Positions 33,126 through 41,679 of a stretch of DNA of 64,000 bases are shown in pieces. A program made the translations under genes and the position numbers. The stretch is from NCBI GenBank assembly GCA_029432795.1, contig JARNMJ010000014.1:23264-87263 (forward strand), written 5' to 3'. Below the pieces are notes generated by a model. That model made no database searches. It worked only from the letters and a program-made list of their open reading frames with translations, and was not told the origin of the DNA. Origin of the DNA: Pontiellaceae bacterium B12219 (GTDB taxonomy: Bacteria > Verrucomicrobiota > Kiritimatiellia > Kiritimatiellales > Pontiellaceae). The first letter of the stretch is position 1. Every line of letters begins with the position of its first letter.

Positions 33126-33731
33126 TCACTCCACTTCCTGGCGTCCTTTAATGGCTTTCACCAAGGTAGCGCCATCGGAATATTCGATGGCGCTACCGGA
33201 TGGAAGCCCATAAGCAATTCGCGAAACTTTTACATTTCGAGTGGAAAGCACTTCTTTTAGATAGCTGGCCGTGGCATCGCTTTCAACATCGGTACCGAGC
33301 GCAATGAAGACTTCTGTAATCTGCTCGTCGACCAAACGAGCGAGCAGCTTATCAACCCGCAGGTCGGCCGCACCGGTTCCGGACATTGGAGAAATTCGCC
33401 CCATGAGCGCGTGATAGCGCCCCTGAAACCCGCCGGACTCCTCAATCTTCATAATATCGGCGGGCGACTCCACCACACACAGCACATGGGCATCTTTGCG
33501 GTGCCGCGTGCAAAGCTCGCACGGATTGATTGCCGAGAGCGTTACATTCCCGCACCGCTCACAGTTGGCAATTCCGTCATCGGCTTCCAGCAAGGCATTG
33601 GCCAGAATCCGCATCAGCCCCTTACTATCCTGCACCAACGCCATGGCCATACGCTCGGCCGTACGCCTTCCAATGCCAGGAAGACGACTCAGGGCGGCAA
33701 CAAGATTATCCAGGGGAACGAGGTGGTTCAT
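33126..33731 (-). CDS. recR: Recombination protein RecR
   Basis: 201 aa. Helix-hairpin-helix (LVAALSRLPGIGRRTAERMA), a zinc finger (CERCGNVTLSAINPCELC), a Toprim domain (VLCVVESPADIMKIEESGGFQGRYHALMGRISPMSG in outline, Glu and Asp conserved) and the C-terminal RIAYGLPSGSAIEYSD. It acts with RecF and RecO in gap repair. It is the last gene of the conserved dnaX-ybaB-recR order. Confidence 0.97.
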   Translation of the reverse strand: MNHLVPLDNLVAALSRLPGIGRRTAERMAMALVQDSKGLMRILANALLEADDGIANCERCGNVTLSAINPCELCTRHRKDAHVLCVVESPADIMKIEESGGFQGRYHALMGRISPMSGTGAADLRVDKLLARLVDEQITEVFIALGTDVESDATASYLKEVLSTRNVKVSRIAYGLPSGSAIEYSDGATLVKAIKGRQEVE

Positions 33732-33750
33732 GAGAATGAAAAAGTAAGAA

Positions 33751-33799
33751 TTCAGAATGAAGAATTAAAGAGTGCCGATCACCCCTTCTTCATTCTGAA
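33751..33799. repeat. Inverted repeat in the ybaB-recR gap
   Basis: TTCAGAATGAAGAA (33751-33764) is exactly inverted at 33786-33799 (TTCTTCATTCTGAA) with a 21-bp loop. It would form a long hairpin in the operon mRNA but lacks a T-run. Confidence 0.7.
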
Positions 33800-33817
33800 A
33801 TCTACATGCTAAAATTA

Positions 33818-34132
33818 TTAAAACGGCAACCCGCCCGGCAGGCCCATGCCGCCGGTCAGCTTGCCCATTTCTTTGGACATGGTGTCCTGCGCGGACGTCA
33901 GCACGCCATCGACTGCGGCAAAGACCAGATCTTCGAGCATTTCAACATCTTCCGGATCAACCGCATCGGGATTGATTTTGATGCTTTTAATTTTCATATC
34001 GCAGGTTGCAACGGCTGTAACCATGCCGCCGCCGGCGGTGAACTGCACTTCGGTCTTCGCCAGTTCGTCCTGCTTCTTTTTCATGTTTTTCTGCAGATCC
34101 TGCGCCTGCTTCATCATTTTCATCATGTTCAT
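33818..34132 (-). CDS. ybaB: YbaB/EbfC family nucleoid-associated protein
   Basis: 104 aa. Met-rich coiled start MNMMKMMKQAQDLQKNMKKKQDELAKTEV, then FTAGGGMVTAVATCDMKIKSIKINPDAV and the C-terminal DLVFAAVDGVLTSAQDTMSKEMGKLTGG. It binds DNA as a dimer; the location between dnaX and recR is conserved across bacteria. It is one of the few nucleoid proteins visible in this window. Confidence 0.95.
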   Translation of the reverse strand: MNMMKMMKQAQDLQKNMKKKQDELAKTEVQFTAGGGMVTAVATCDMKIKSIKINPDAVDPEDVEMLEDLVFAAVDGVLTSAQDTMSKEMGKLTGGMGLPGGLPF

Positions 34133-34152
34133 GATTTAGTCCTTCGTTCTTT

Positions 34153-34206
34153 GTGCTTAGTCCGTAGTTAAATATTTTGTGAGCCGTGAGCCGTGAGCCG
34201 TGAAGT
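34153..34206. repeat. Short repeats in the dnaX-ybaB gap
   Basis: GTGCTTAGTCCGTAGT (34153-34168) is an inverse copy, 15 of 16 bases, of the 14-bp unit tandemly repeated at 48239. Three to four copies of the 7-bp unit GTGAGCC follow at 34179-34203. Confidence 0.6.
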
Positions 34207-34227
34207 TCACGCATCAATAATCACGCT

Positions 34228-35871
34228 TCATTCTCTGATATCCGTGATCTCCCCATTAAACGTGTCGACCACCAGTTTGACAATCGGGTTTGCATACCAT
34301 TTCTGCTCTTTCGTCTGAATGACGGTGCCGCCGGGACCGTGACCGGTGACGGGGCTGTCGGACGGCAGCGGACGAATATCATCGGCCTTCAGAGGCTCAA
34401 ATACGATGGAAAGCATGCGGCCGATTCGTTTTTCAACGGCACGACTGAGTGCAACTTTGGTGCGGTCGTCTTCCAGGCGTTTCCGATCGTTGGAAAACTC
34501 GGGATCGAACCCAACCGTAAGGTGGGTTTCGTCGGTCCGAAGAGGCGCGGTGTTGAGCAGGTAGCTTTTGGCGAGCGAGTTGGCGCGGCCGGTTTCCTCA
34601 ATCAGATCATGCCATTTTTCGAGGAGTAAATTGACCTCATCGGCTGAGGCTATCTTTTTTTTTTGAGGCTCTCCACCGTAGGATGGAGCAGATTCTGAAA
34701 CTCCGGAAGTGCCTATCCGGCCGGATTTAAAGTTTTTTTTTAGGGCCGCTACCTGTTTAAGCAGCTCGTTAACCGTTGCCGTTTCAGCCGCTCGGGAACA
34801 GCGTATCAGCCCGGTTTCGAGCAGGGTTTTCTTGGAAAGGGCAAAGCGCATCCGGCCGTCGGTTTCAACGAGTGCGTCGATAATGCGCAACACCCGGCCC
34901 GCCTCGGTTTCCGGTGCCAGCGTATTGTAAAATTCCAACTGTGTTTCCGGCAGCTCCAGCGCACTCGCCCCTTTTCCGGCATAGAGCACCACCAGCAGAT
35001 TTCGGAAACTTTCGAGCATTTCCATTACGACCCGCTGCAGGTCTTTTCCGGATTGGTCCATCTCGGAAATGATGTTGATGATTTTCGGCACATCCGATTT
35101 AAGAATGGCCATCGTGAGCGCTTCGAGTACGTGTCGGGAAACCAGACCGAAAACAGCAAGCACGTCGTCTTCGTCGATTTCCTTACCTCGGAAAGAGATA
35201 ATTTGATCGAGTGCGGATTCGGCGTCGCGCAATCCACCTTCGGCACCGCGGGCAATGGCAATCATGGCATCTTCGGTAATGGAAATGCCTTCCTCTTTAC
35301 AGCCTTTCCGCAGACGGTCAACAATGTCCTGCACCGAAATCCGGCGCAGATCAAACCGCTGACAGCGGGAAAGAATGGTGGGGAGCACCTTGTGCACATC
35401 GGTGGTGGCAAAAATAAATTTTACGTGATCCGGCGGCTCTTCCAGCGTTTTCAGCAGCGCATTAAAGGCGGCGGTGGAAAGCATGTGCACTTCGTCAATG
35501 ATATAAATTTTATAGGGACCGCGCGCCGGAGAATAGCGGGCGTTGTCGCGCAGATCGCGTACCTGATCGACGCCATTGTTGGAGGCGCCATCGATTTCAA
35601 TCACATCCAGGCTGTTACCGGCCATGACTTCTTTGCAGGAGTCGCAGACATCGCATGGAGTTGGCGTCGGACCCTTTTCGCAATTCAGGGCTTTGGCAAG
35701 GATGCGGGCGGAGGTTGTTTTTCCGGTTCCGCGGGAACCCACAAACATATACGCATGCGCCACCCGGTCGGTTTCAATCGCATTGGTGAGCGTTTTAGTG
35801 ACGTGGCCCTGCCCCACAACATCGGAAAACTGTTGCGGTCGCCATTTTCGAGCTAGAACTTCGTATGCCAT
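34228..35871 (-). CDS. dnaX: DNA polymerase III subunit gamma/tau
   Basis: 547 aa clamp-loader ATPase. Walker A is VGSRGTGKTTSARILAKAL. The Zn module is CDVCDSC with the upstream C of ALNCEKG, then the DEVHMLS Walker B, ATTDVHKVLPTILSRCQRF (SRC sensor) and GGLRDAESALDQ. The C-terminal linker (residues ~376-405) carries two long A-runs in the sense strand (9 and 10 A), each followed at once by a -1-frame stop. This is the classic arrangement for making both tau and shorter gamma by slippage. First gene of dnaX-ybaB-recR, preceded by the SRP RNA as in Bacillus. Confidence 0.96.
   Translation of the reverse strand: MAYEVLARKWRPQQFSDVVGQGHVTKTLTNAIETDRVAHAYMFVGSRGTGKTTSARILAKALNCEKGPTPTPCDVCDSCKEVMAGNSLDVIEIDGASNNGVDQVRDLRDNARYSPARGPYKIYIIDEVHMLSTAAFNALLKTLEEPPDHVKFIFATTDVHKVLPTILSRCQRFDLRRISVQDIVDRLRKGCKEEGISITEDAMIAIARGAEGGLRDAESALDQIISFRGKEIDEDDVLAVFGLVSRHVLEALTMAILKSDVPKIINIISEMDQSGKDLQRVVMEMLESFRNLLVVLYAGKGASALELPETQLEFYNTLAPETEAGRVLRIIDALVETDGRMRFALSKKTLLETGLIRCSRAAETATVNELLKQVAALKKNFKSGRIGTSGVSESAPSYGGEPQKKKIASADEVNLLLEKWHDLIEETGRANSLAKSYLLNTAPLRTDETHLTVGFDPEFSNDRKRLEDDRTKVALSRAVEKRIGRMLSIVFEPLKADDIRPLPSDSPVTGHGPGGTVIQTKEQKWYANPIVKLVVDTFNGEITDIRE
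34655..34664 (-). promoter_or_regulatory. Slippery run A10 in dnaX (sense strand)
   Basis: Sense CAA-AAA-AAA-AAG. In the -1 frame it reads K-K-K-D-S-L-S-R-stop (TGA at plus-strand 34637-34639); the +1 frame meets TAG at once. It would yield a gamma-like protein of about 405 aa. Confidence 0.5.
34733..34741 (-). promoter_or_regulatory. Slippery run A9 in dnaX (sense strand)
   Basis: Sense CTA-AAA-AAA-AAC. In the -1 frame it reads K-K-K-L-stop (TAA at plus-strand 34727-34729), giving a ~378-aa product. Confidence 0.5.
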
Positions 35872-35900
35872 GTGATAATGCGTAATCCGTAATGCGTGAC

Positions 35901-35915
35901 TTCCAACCGCTGGAA
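35901..35915. repeat. P15 palindrome, exact intergenic copy
   Basis: TTCCA-ACCGC-TGGAA between dnaX and the SRP RNA. It lies just 3' of the RNA gene and could fold as a hairpin in its trailer. Confidence 0.85.
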
Positions 35916-35938
35916 GCTAGCGTTTCTTCCTCCCTCGG

Positions 35939-36106
35939 GGGAAGCGAACGAGACGGTTCCCGGCCAGCGCTCCCGCCGGCGAGTCCGAACACCCGAAAAA
36001 CATGGTGTACCGTTGCTGCCTTCCGACCCTGGCGGGGTTAACCCGATTTCGTCATCCGGATGCCAACGTTCAACACGCGTGCCGGGAACCGTCTCGTTCC
36101 CTTCCC
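35939..36106 (-). ncRNA. ffs: Signal recognition particle RNA (enlarged 4.5S type)
   Basis: The minus strand carries the SRP domain-IV core GCCAGGGTCGGAAGGCAGCAACGGT (Ffh-binding loops; bases 36015-36040 region). It is enclosed by a long closing helix: 19 bp of perfect pairing between plus-strand 35946-35964 and 36081-36099, extended by GGGAAG/CTTCCC after one mismatch. The implied RNA is ~168 nt, longer than the ~114-nt 4.5S form and shorter than the ~270-nt Bacillus form. Its place before dnaX matches the ffs/scr-dnaX-ybaB-recR order known in other bacteria. The ends are inferred from pairing. Confidence 0.88.
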
Positions 36107-36195
36107 TTTTAAGGGGAAGAACGAGGAAGATACTCGGGGCGGTGGTTCATGGCAAGCCCGCGCGGGCGGAAACTGATTTTCCCGGGGACGGAACC

Positions 36196-37323
36196 CTAAT
36201 TGGCGCGGCGAATCATGACCAGACCGTAAATCTGTCCCAGCACAATCGGAACCCAGGGGAGGAGCCACGGATAGAACTGCGGCGATTTATCAAACGTGTC
36301 CGACAGAATGATGAAGATATAATAAACAAACATGATCGCCAGGCTCATGAGCATGCCAATCGAAGATTCTTTGCGGTGCGAGGTGATGCCCAGCGGAATG
36401 GCCACCAGCACAAACATCAGCGGAGCAATCGCCAGACAAATGCGCTGATGAAACTCAATCAGGTCGCGGCCATGCTCGATTTTCATGTCGTATTTACGCA
36501 TCCACCCAATATCCGCCTCCGGGTTCCGGATTACATAGATCAGTTCTTTGAAGGAGAGATATTTCCGCTTTTTGCGAATGGAACTGGGTTTTGTCAGATC
36601 ATTCAAATCAACCTGAATGGGATGTTTCCGGGCGTTGATGTAATGAGATTTACCCGGATTTTCAGCATCGGCCAACTCGATGCGTACATTGAACAGATCG
36701 ATATTCAGCAGCATATTCTCGCGGTCGAGGCTCAGGATTCCGCTTTCCGCACGGACGGTATCTGTGATTTCATCCGTCTCTTTATCGACTCGGTACACAA
36801 CGAGATCCTTGACCTTGTTTTTATTCTTTTTGCCGACATAGATCATGTAACCGGGAAACTCGCGGATAAAGCGCCCCTCTTCCAACAGTTTTATCGGATC
36901 TTCCACCCCCATGCTCAGTGCATTTTTTTTGAGATGTTCGGCTGCCATCGTGGTTTGGGGATAGATGGTGAAGCTATTGTAAAAACAGATCGCACTCAGA
37001 AATATTGAAAACAGAATAATCGGAGACGAAATCTGCCATAGACTCAGCCCGCCACCCCGCATGGCGGCCAGCTCGCTGTCGGACGAGAGTCGCCCGAAAA
37101 GCAGGAGGGTTGAAAAAAGTGCGCTGATCGGAATAGTGAATGAAAGTGAATACGGCAGCGTATACACCGCAAACTGACCGATGACCCCCAATGGCAGCCC
37201 CTTTGCCATATAATCGATCAGCTTATACATTGTACCAATGCTGAACGCGAAGGTGATCAGCATCAACGCCGTCCCGAAAATCGTCAAATAATCAAACAAC
37301 AAATATTTACTTAGTTTGCGCAA
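36196..37323 (-). CDS. LPS export permease of the LptF/LptG family
   Basis: 375 aa. Three membrane helices at the N-terminus (YLLFDYLTIFGTALMLITFAFSI, QFAVYTLPYSLSFTIPISALFSTLLLFG) include SSDSELAAMRGGGLSLWQI, the typical LptF/G coupling-helix signature. A periplasmic beta-jellyroll follows, then three C-terminal helices (RICLAIAPLMFVLVAIPLGITSHRKESSIGM in outline). It moves LPS from the inner membrane with LptB. Family members F and G cannot be separated with certainty. Confidence 0.92.
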   Translation of the reverse strand: MRKLSKYLLFDYLTIFGTALMLITFAFSIGTMYKLIDYMAKGLPLGVIGQFAVYTLPYSLSFTIPISALFSTLLLFGRLSSDSELAAMRGGGLSLWQISSPIILFSIFLSAICFYNSFTIYPQTTMAAEHLKKNALSMGVEDPIKLLEEGRFIREFPGYMIYVGKKNKNKVKDLVVYRVDKETDEITDTVRAESGILSLDRENMLLNIDLFNVRIELADAENPGKSHYINARKHPIQVDLNDLTKPSSIRKKRKYLSFKELIYVIRNPEADIGWMRKYDMKIEHGRDLIEFHQRICLAIAPLMFVLVAIPLGITSHRKESSIGMLMSLAIMFVYYIFIILSDTFDKSPQFYPWLLPWVPIVLGQIYGLVMIRRAN

Positions 37324-37438
37324 AAAATGCCCCCCAATGAATCCAAAGAATATAGAGCCTCAATACTATCGGCTCAAGCCAAGAGCCCACATTTGGAAGC
37401 TGAACCAAAAGCCCTGCAGCAGGGCGAAACCATCCGAG

Positions 37439-38335
37439 TTAATTACAGGGCCTTGTTGATCTGAAAAATTGAGACAAACGCATCTCAAGCACTTTTCTTC
37501 TTTTCAATCTGTATCCATTAGGGAACGCAACTGAATTGCAGTTACGCAACCCTTTTGCCAGCGCCCGATCAATATACAACGTTCTGAACCAGTAGTTTCT
37601 AAGCGTATTTAGTGTATCAAAGCCTTCAGAACCATAACGGCGTTCAATCATAGCCAAAAATTCTTTGCGCCCCTGCTCCTCGTAGGCTGACCTTGTCTCA
37701 CTTCTCTTCCCCGCCTTATAGGCCATCAATGAGTCACGATGCACCTCAACATCTTTGATACGGAAATTAAGAAAACCATGTTTGTGAGCACATATCTCTA
37801 AATCGAAATCCATTGCCCACCCACGTATCAATGACACATCAAAAAAAGAAGTTTTCTCCTTCTTCAAAATCTCAAGCAACTGACGAGAAATACAAAAGTG
37901 AGTGGCCTCTCCGACTTGAGAAATAAGATATTTAGCTTCAGAATCGTCTTTCAAATGCGACTGAAACCGCTCCAAAGCTTCCTGTTCTGTAAACTGTAAA
38001 GTTCCAACCTTGAAGGGAAGGGACATTACAGCACCTATAGCTTTATCGAGTTCCTGCTTATAGGGCACATGCGCATCAAACTGGAGACTTGTACTGGTAT
38101 AAAAGAAGTAATCAAAATCATAATTCAACATGACATGGTTCAGAAGAAAACGGATACCCGTGCCAAAAAAATTATTCACCTCAACGCTTAAATTCGTCAA
38201 CGGAGAGGGCTCAACTTTATCCGAACCATTGTCAAAGAGTATTACGTGATCAAACCCATCAGCGATGAGCTTCTTATAAGTCACCTCTGCTTTTTCAGGT
38301 TCGTTGTAATGAATAACGGCCGCAATAATTTTCAT
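37439..38335 (-). CDS. Putative glycosyltransferase, GT-A-like
   Basis: 298 aa. The start (KIIAAVIHYNEPEKAEVTYKKLI, VILFDNGSD) resembles GT2-type glycosyltransferases. A DXD-like motif is not obvious (YDFDYFFYTSTSLQFD). The C-terminal half carries SLIRGWAMDFDLEICAHKHG, in which DFD may be the metal site, and a basic tail. It overlaps the upstream fusion gene by one base and lies in a lower-GC glycan island. The sugar donor and acceptor are unknown. Confidence 0.65.
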   Translation of the reverse strand: MKIIAAVIHYNEPEKAEVTYKKLIADGFDHVILFDNGSDKVEPSPLTNLSVEVNNFFGTGIRFLLNHVMLNYDFDYFFYTSTSLQFDAHVPYKQELDKAIGAVMSLPFKVGTLQFTEQEALERFQSHLKDDSEAKYLISQVGEATHFCISRQLLEILKKEKTSFFDVSLIRGWAMDFDLEICAHKHGFLNFRIKDVEVHRDSLMAYKAGKRSETRSAYEEQGRKEFLAMIERRYGSEGFDTLNTLRNYWFRTLYIDRALAKGLRNCNSVAFPNGYRLKRRKVLEMRLSQFFRSTRPCN

Positions 38336-39648
38336 TAGAACGATCCATGTATATCATACAACTTCTTGCCATCAACAAACTCCACGATATCACTGAGAAT
38401 ATTTACTTCTTTATTAACCAACTCCAATGCCTTGTTGATTATTTCCTTTTTAAATTCCTGTCTTATGATGACCAAACCATCACTATCAACAAATATCAAA
38501 TCTCCGGGATGAACTGGTTTCCCGGATATCCTGATATCTTTATTAAATGATTCGAGCGTTGCCCGACGCCTGACATCAACAGCATTCAAGCTTTTATAAA
38601 AAACTGGAATCCCCAGTTTTTTAACATTGGAATTATCACGGGTTGCACCATCAACAACAACTCCGCTGGCTCCCGCCCTTACAGCCAAGTTAGCATTTAA
38701 CTCCCCGAAATAGGCAAAATCGTTGAGCTCATTTTCGACTAGGATAATATCATTATCCACAATGCTTTCGTACGAACTTAGTGCCTCATAGACCCCCCGA
38801 AAATCTTCGCCTTCTTCAAGCGCTCGCAGCTTCAAGGTTTTCGCACGGCCAAAGAGCTTACTACCCTCAATATTAGGCGTGAATCCATTAACAACAAAAC
38901 CTTTTTCAATACCAGTATCAATCCGGATATCATCCAGCAGATCTGCAAACACCGGAGAGGACAAAAAGTTTTTCAATACACGGAGAAGGTCATTTTCTTT
39001 CTTTTCCATGCCGATGGCAATATAACTAGCCAGCTCAAATTCTTCCGGTGTATTGACATCGATCGCCTCCAACGCACTGGCCTGCAGGCTCAGAATTTTA
39101 TCGCCGTATCTGCGTTGAGTCTTGATGGCGGTCTCTCTCTTGACAATATAAAGTCCCATTGTTTCAATTTCAGTCGGGGATAAATCAACCGAGTTCGGAA
39201 TATTGTTGATGTCATAGGTCGGTTTTCCATCCTTCCAACAATAGAGCTTCTCATTCCTCAACAAAACCGCCGAATCGAATTCATCCGATACTTTCAACTT
39301 TTCAATGGCTTTATCGATTGTTTCGGGATTTATAAATGGAGATGTGCATAACAACTGGACATAAATATCAGCTCCAGGATTTGAATTCACCTCATTAAGA
39401 AAAAGTTTGTGTCCATCGGTTTTATTCGAAGCCAGCGTTTTTTCTCTATGCATAAATTCGATCGGTAAATAATCCACCATTTCATATATTTTTTCGGACT
39501 CAGTATCCAAAAAAACCTTATCCACCTGCTTACACTGCAACAACGTCTTCAATGCATTAACAAATAACCGCTCTCCATTAAGATATTGAATGTTCTTATT
39601 CTCTACTCGATCAGAGGTTGATTTTGCTGGCACAAATGCATAAACCAT
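38335..39648 (-). CDS. CMP-sugar cytidylyltransferase fused to an RraA-like domain
   Basis: 437 aa. Residues ~1-225 resemble NeuA/KdsB-type cytidylyltransferases (VYAFVPAKSTSDRVENKNIQ, FLDTESEKIYEMV, DIYVQLLCTSPFINPETI, DVNTPEEFELA). Residues ~235-437 resemble RraA/HMG-aldolase proteins (LFGRAKTLKL, ANLAVRAGASGVVVDGATRDNSNVKKLGIPVF in outline, GKPVHPGDLIFVDSDGLVII). The N-terminal AKSTSDRVENKN replaces the usual ARxGSKRxxxKN loop. The fusion suggests making and activating an unusual keto-acid sugar for a surface glycan; this role is inferred. It is divergent from the GT2 gene at 39889. Confidence 0.8.
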   Translation of the reverse strand: MVYAFVPAKSTSDRVENKNIQYLNGERLFVNALKTLLQCKQVDKVFLDTESEKIYEMVDYLPIEFMHREKTLASNKTDGHKLFLNEVNSNPGADIYVQLLCTSPFINPETIDKAIEKLKVSDEFDSAVLLRNEKLYCWKDGKPTYDINNIPNSVDLSPTEIETMGLYIVKRETAIKTQRRYGDKILSLQASALEAIDVNTPEEFELASYIAIGMEKKENDLLRVLKNFLSSPVFADLLDDIRIDTGIEKGFVVNGFTPNIEGSKLFGRAKTLKLRALEEGEDFRGVYEALSSYESIVDNDIILVENELNDFAYFGELNANLAVRAGASGVVVDGATRDNSNVKKLGIPVFYKSLNAVDVRRRATLESFNKDIRISGKPVHPGDLIFVDSDGLVIIRQEFKKEIINKALELVNKEVNILSDIVEFVDGKKLYDIHGSF

Positions 39649-39888
39649 TTACGTTTCCTTTTTTACAGAGTGATATATATTTGCCTAACTTTAAGTCCAA
39701 AATACTCACTAAATACTATTATAACTTTGCATATATTGCGGGTTAGCTATAGATAATTTTGTTCAAATAATCAGGAAACTGCAGGATTTCTATGTATTCA
39801 CTTTGCAACACAAGGATCGTAGTCTGGACTGGCACTTAGCAAACATGCATTCTGATACTAAAATTACCTATACAGCGAGTACGACCTG

Positions 39889-40800
39889 ATGAAAATCTCT
39901 GTGCTTATAAACAACTACAATTATGCTCAATATATCACGGAAGCTATTGATTGCGTAACTCAACAGACTCGTGTACCCGACGAATTAATTATCGTTGATG
40001 ATGGTTCAACCGATAACTCGCCTGAAATTATTCATAAAGCGATACGGGAAGTACCTTACGCCAAAGTCATCGCCACAGAAAATCGGGGGCAGCTTTCTGC
40101 CGTGAACGAGGGGATCTCGGCAGCCACCGGAGACATTCTTTTTTTTCTGGATGCCGACGATCGGTATAAGAAAAACCATATTGAATGTTGCGAACAGGTA
40201 TTTCTGAAAAAACCCCATATTGGTTTCATCTACACCTCACATAAAAATTTTGGCTGCGACGATAAAACCCACCACTCCTTCGATCATTCCAGACAGATTG
40301 GCGTTTGCGTATTGACCACCGGCTACCTCCATTCGTATCTGGGTTCCATCATGTCCACCCACGCAATCAAGCGGGAATATCTGATTCCCCTATTTCCGAT
40401 ACCCGAACGATTTTACAAGGCCTGGAAAACAAGAGCTGATAATATCATCATCTGGGGAGCCGGTTTGACCGGAGCCTGTAAGTACTATCTTCGGGAACCG
40501 ACCGTCTTATATCGGATTCACGGAAATAATCACTTTGCGGGAAAAGACAAGGTGTCTGAAGTTGAAGCCAACGCCTATAATCTGGCCTCTGACCAAATCG
40601 TCAATTATATGTGGAATAAACTGGGATACAGCCAACAGCTGGGCTGGAAAACAGCCGATGAATTCAAAACGATTGAAAACCCAACAAAAAAAGAGGTAAG
40701 ACGGTATATTAAGATCCATCAGAGAATTATCAGTTCCTATAGAAAAAGATTATCTTTGGCGCTGAAACTTTATCGCCTCTACTTCACAAAATACCGCTAA
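39889..40800 (+). CDS. Glycosyltransferase family 2
   Basis: 303 aa. MKISVLINNYNYAQYITEAIDCV, IIVDDGSTDNSPEII, ENRGQLSAVNEGISAATGDILFFLDADD (DXD) and YRIHGNN near the C-terminus. It ends in a basic amphipathic tail (YRKRLSLALKLYRLYFTKYR). It starts after a 240-bp AT-rich promoter region shared with the fusion gene. The next GT follows 12 bp downstream. Confidence 0.9.
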   Translation: MKISVLINNYNYAQYITEAIDCVTQQTRVPDELIIVDDGSTDNSPEIIHKAIREVPYAKVIATENRGQLSAVNEGISAATGDILFFLDADDRYKKNHIECCEQVFLKKPHIGFIYTSHKNFGCDDKTHHSFDHSRQIGVCVLTTGYLHSYLGSIMSTHAIKREYLIPLFPIPERFYKAWKTRADNIIIWGAGLTGACKYYLREPTVLYRIHGNNHFAGKDKVSEVEANAYNLASDQIVNYMWNKLGYSQQLGWKTADEFKTIENPTKKEVRRYIKIHQRIISSYRKRLSLALKLYRLYFTKYR

Positions 40801-40812
40801 CACCACATCATT

Positions 40813-41679
40813 ATGAAAACATCAGCCCACTTGATCATCGTCACGCACACCACCCGTCATTTGGAGGCGGTGCTGAAAGGGGTCTCGTTGCTGAATCCTC
40901 GTCCCAGCACCATCTCGGTGACCTGCGATGTCAATAAACCTGAAATTGAAGCGCTCATTAAAGCCTCCGCCGATGAATTCAAACTCCAAATTTATTACAC
41001 AGCCAGAACACATCATGGAATCGCCCGACCGGCCCAAACCAGAAACAATGCCGTTAGAACCTTAATGGAACATGGCCACACTTCAGGGCAGCTGATCTTT
41101 ATTGACGGCGACATGATTCTCGTCCCCTCAGCCATTCAACAGCACCTTAATCTCGCTGAAAAATACAGCGTGATCGTCGGGGAGCGGTACAATCTATTGG
41201 AAGAAGAAACGCCCGAATTTAAACAGAACCTCTTTAAAAACATAATACCGGAGATCGACATTCACTCCGCGGAATTCCAACGGCTTATCAAAGTGGATAA
41301 AAAACGGAAAACCCAGATCCTGCTCCGACGCCTAGGCCTCACCAAACCGGGAAAACCCAAAGTCATCGGATGTCATTTTTCAATCCGATTCAGCGACTTC
41401 ATAGAAATCAATGGATTTGATGAACGCTTTACCGGCTATGGCGGAGAAGATGACGACATCGGGCGCAGATCGCACAAAAAAGGTCTACGTTATCATACCG
41501 TTGCAGCAACAATTCCAGCCTATCACCTGTATCACCCGACCCGGTCATACGGAAAATGGAAAGATAATGAAGGGCCCGCTGTATACAACGACGAGTCCTG
41601 GGAAGTCAGATGCAAACCAGGCCTCACCTCGCCCACCCCTCAACATGAGATACAGGAAAAAGTGCTGTCTCCCGATTAA
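40813..41679 (+). CDS. Glycosyltransferase, GT2 with GT7-type C-terminal motif
   Basis: 288 aa. ARTHHGIARPAQTRNNAVR, LIFIDGDMILVPSAI (DXD) and a C-terminal GFDERFTGYGGEDDDIGRRSHKKG block, the galactosyltransferase-type motif seen in chondroitin-synthase-like enzymes. Co-directional with the preceding GT2 gene. It overlaps the convergent ABC exporter gene by 4 bp. Confidence 0.85.
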   Translation: MKTSAHLIIVTHTTRHLEAVLKGVSLLNPRPSTISVTCDVNKPEIEALIKASADEFKLQIYYTARTHHGIARPAQTRNNAVRTLMEHGHTSGQLIFIDGDMILVPSAIQQHLNLAEKYSVIVGERYNLLEEETPEFKQNLFKNIIPEIDIHSAEFQRLIKVDKKRKTQILLRRLGLTKPGKPKVIGCHFSIRFSDFIEINGFDERFTGYGGEDDDIGRRSHKKGLRYHTVAATIPAYHLYHPTRSYGKWKDNEGPAVYNDESWEVRCKPGLTSPTPQHEIQEKVLSPD

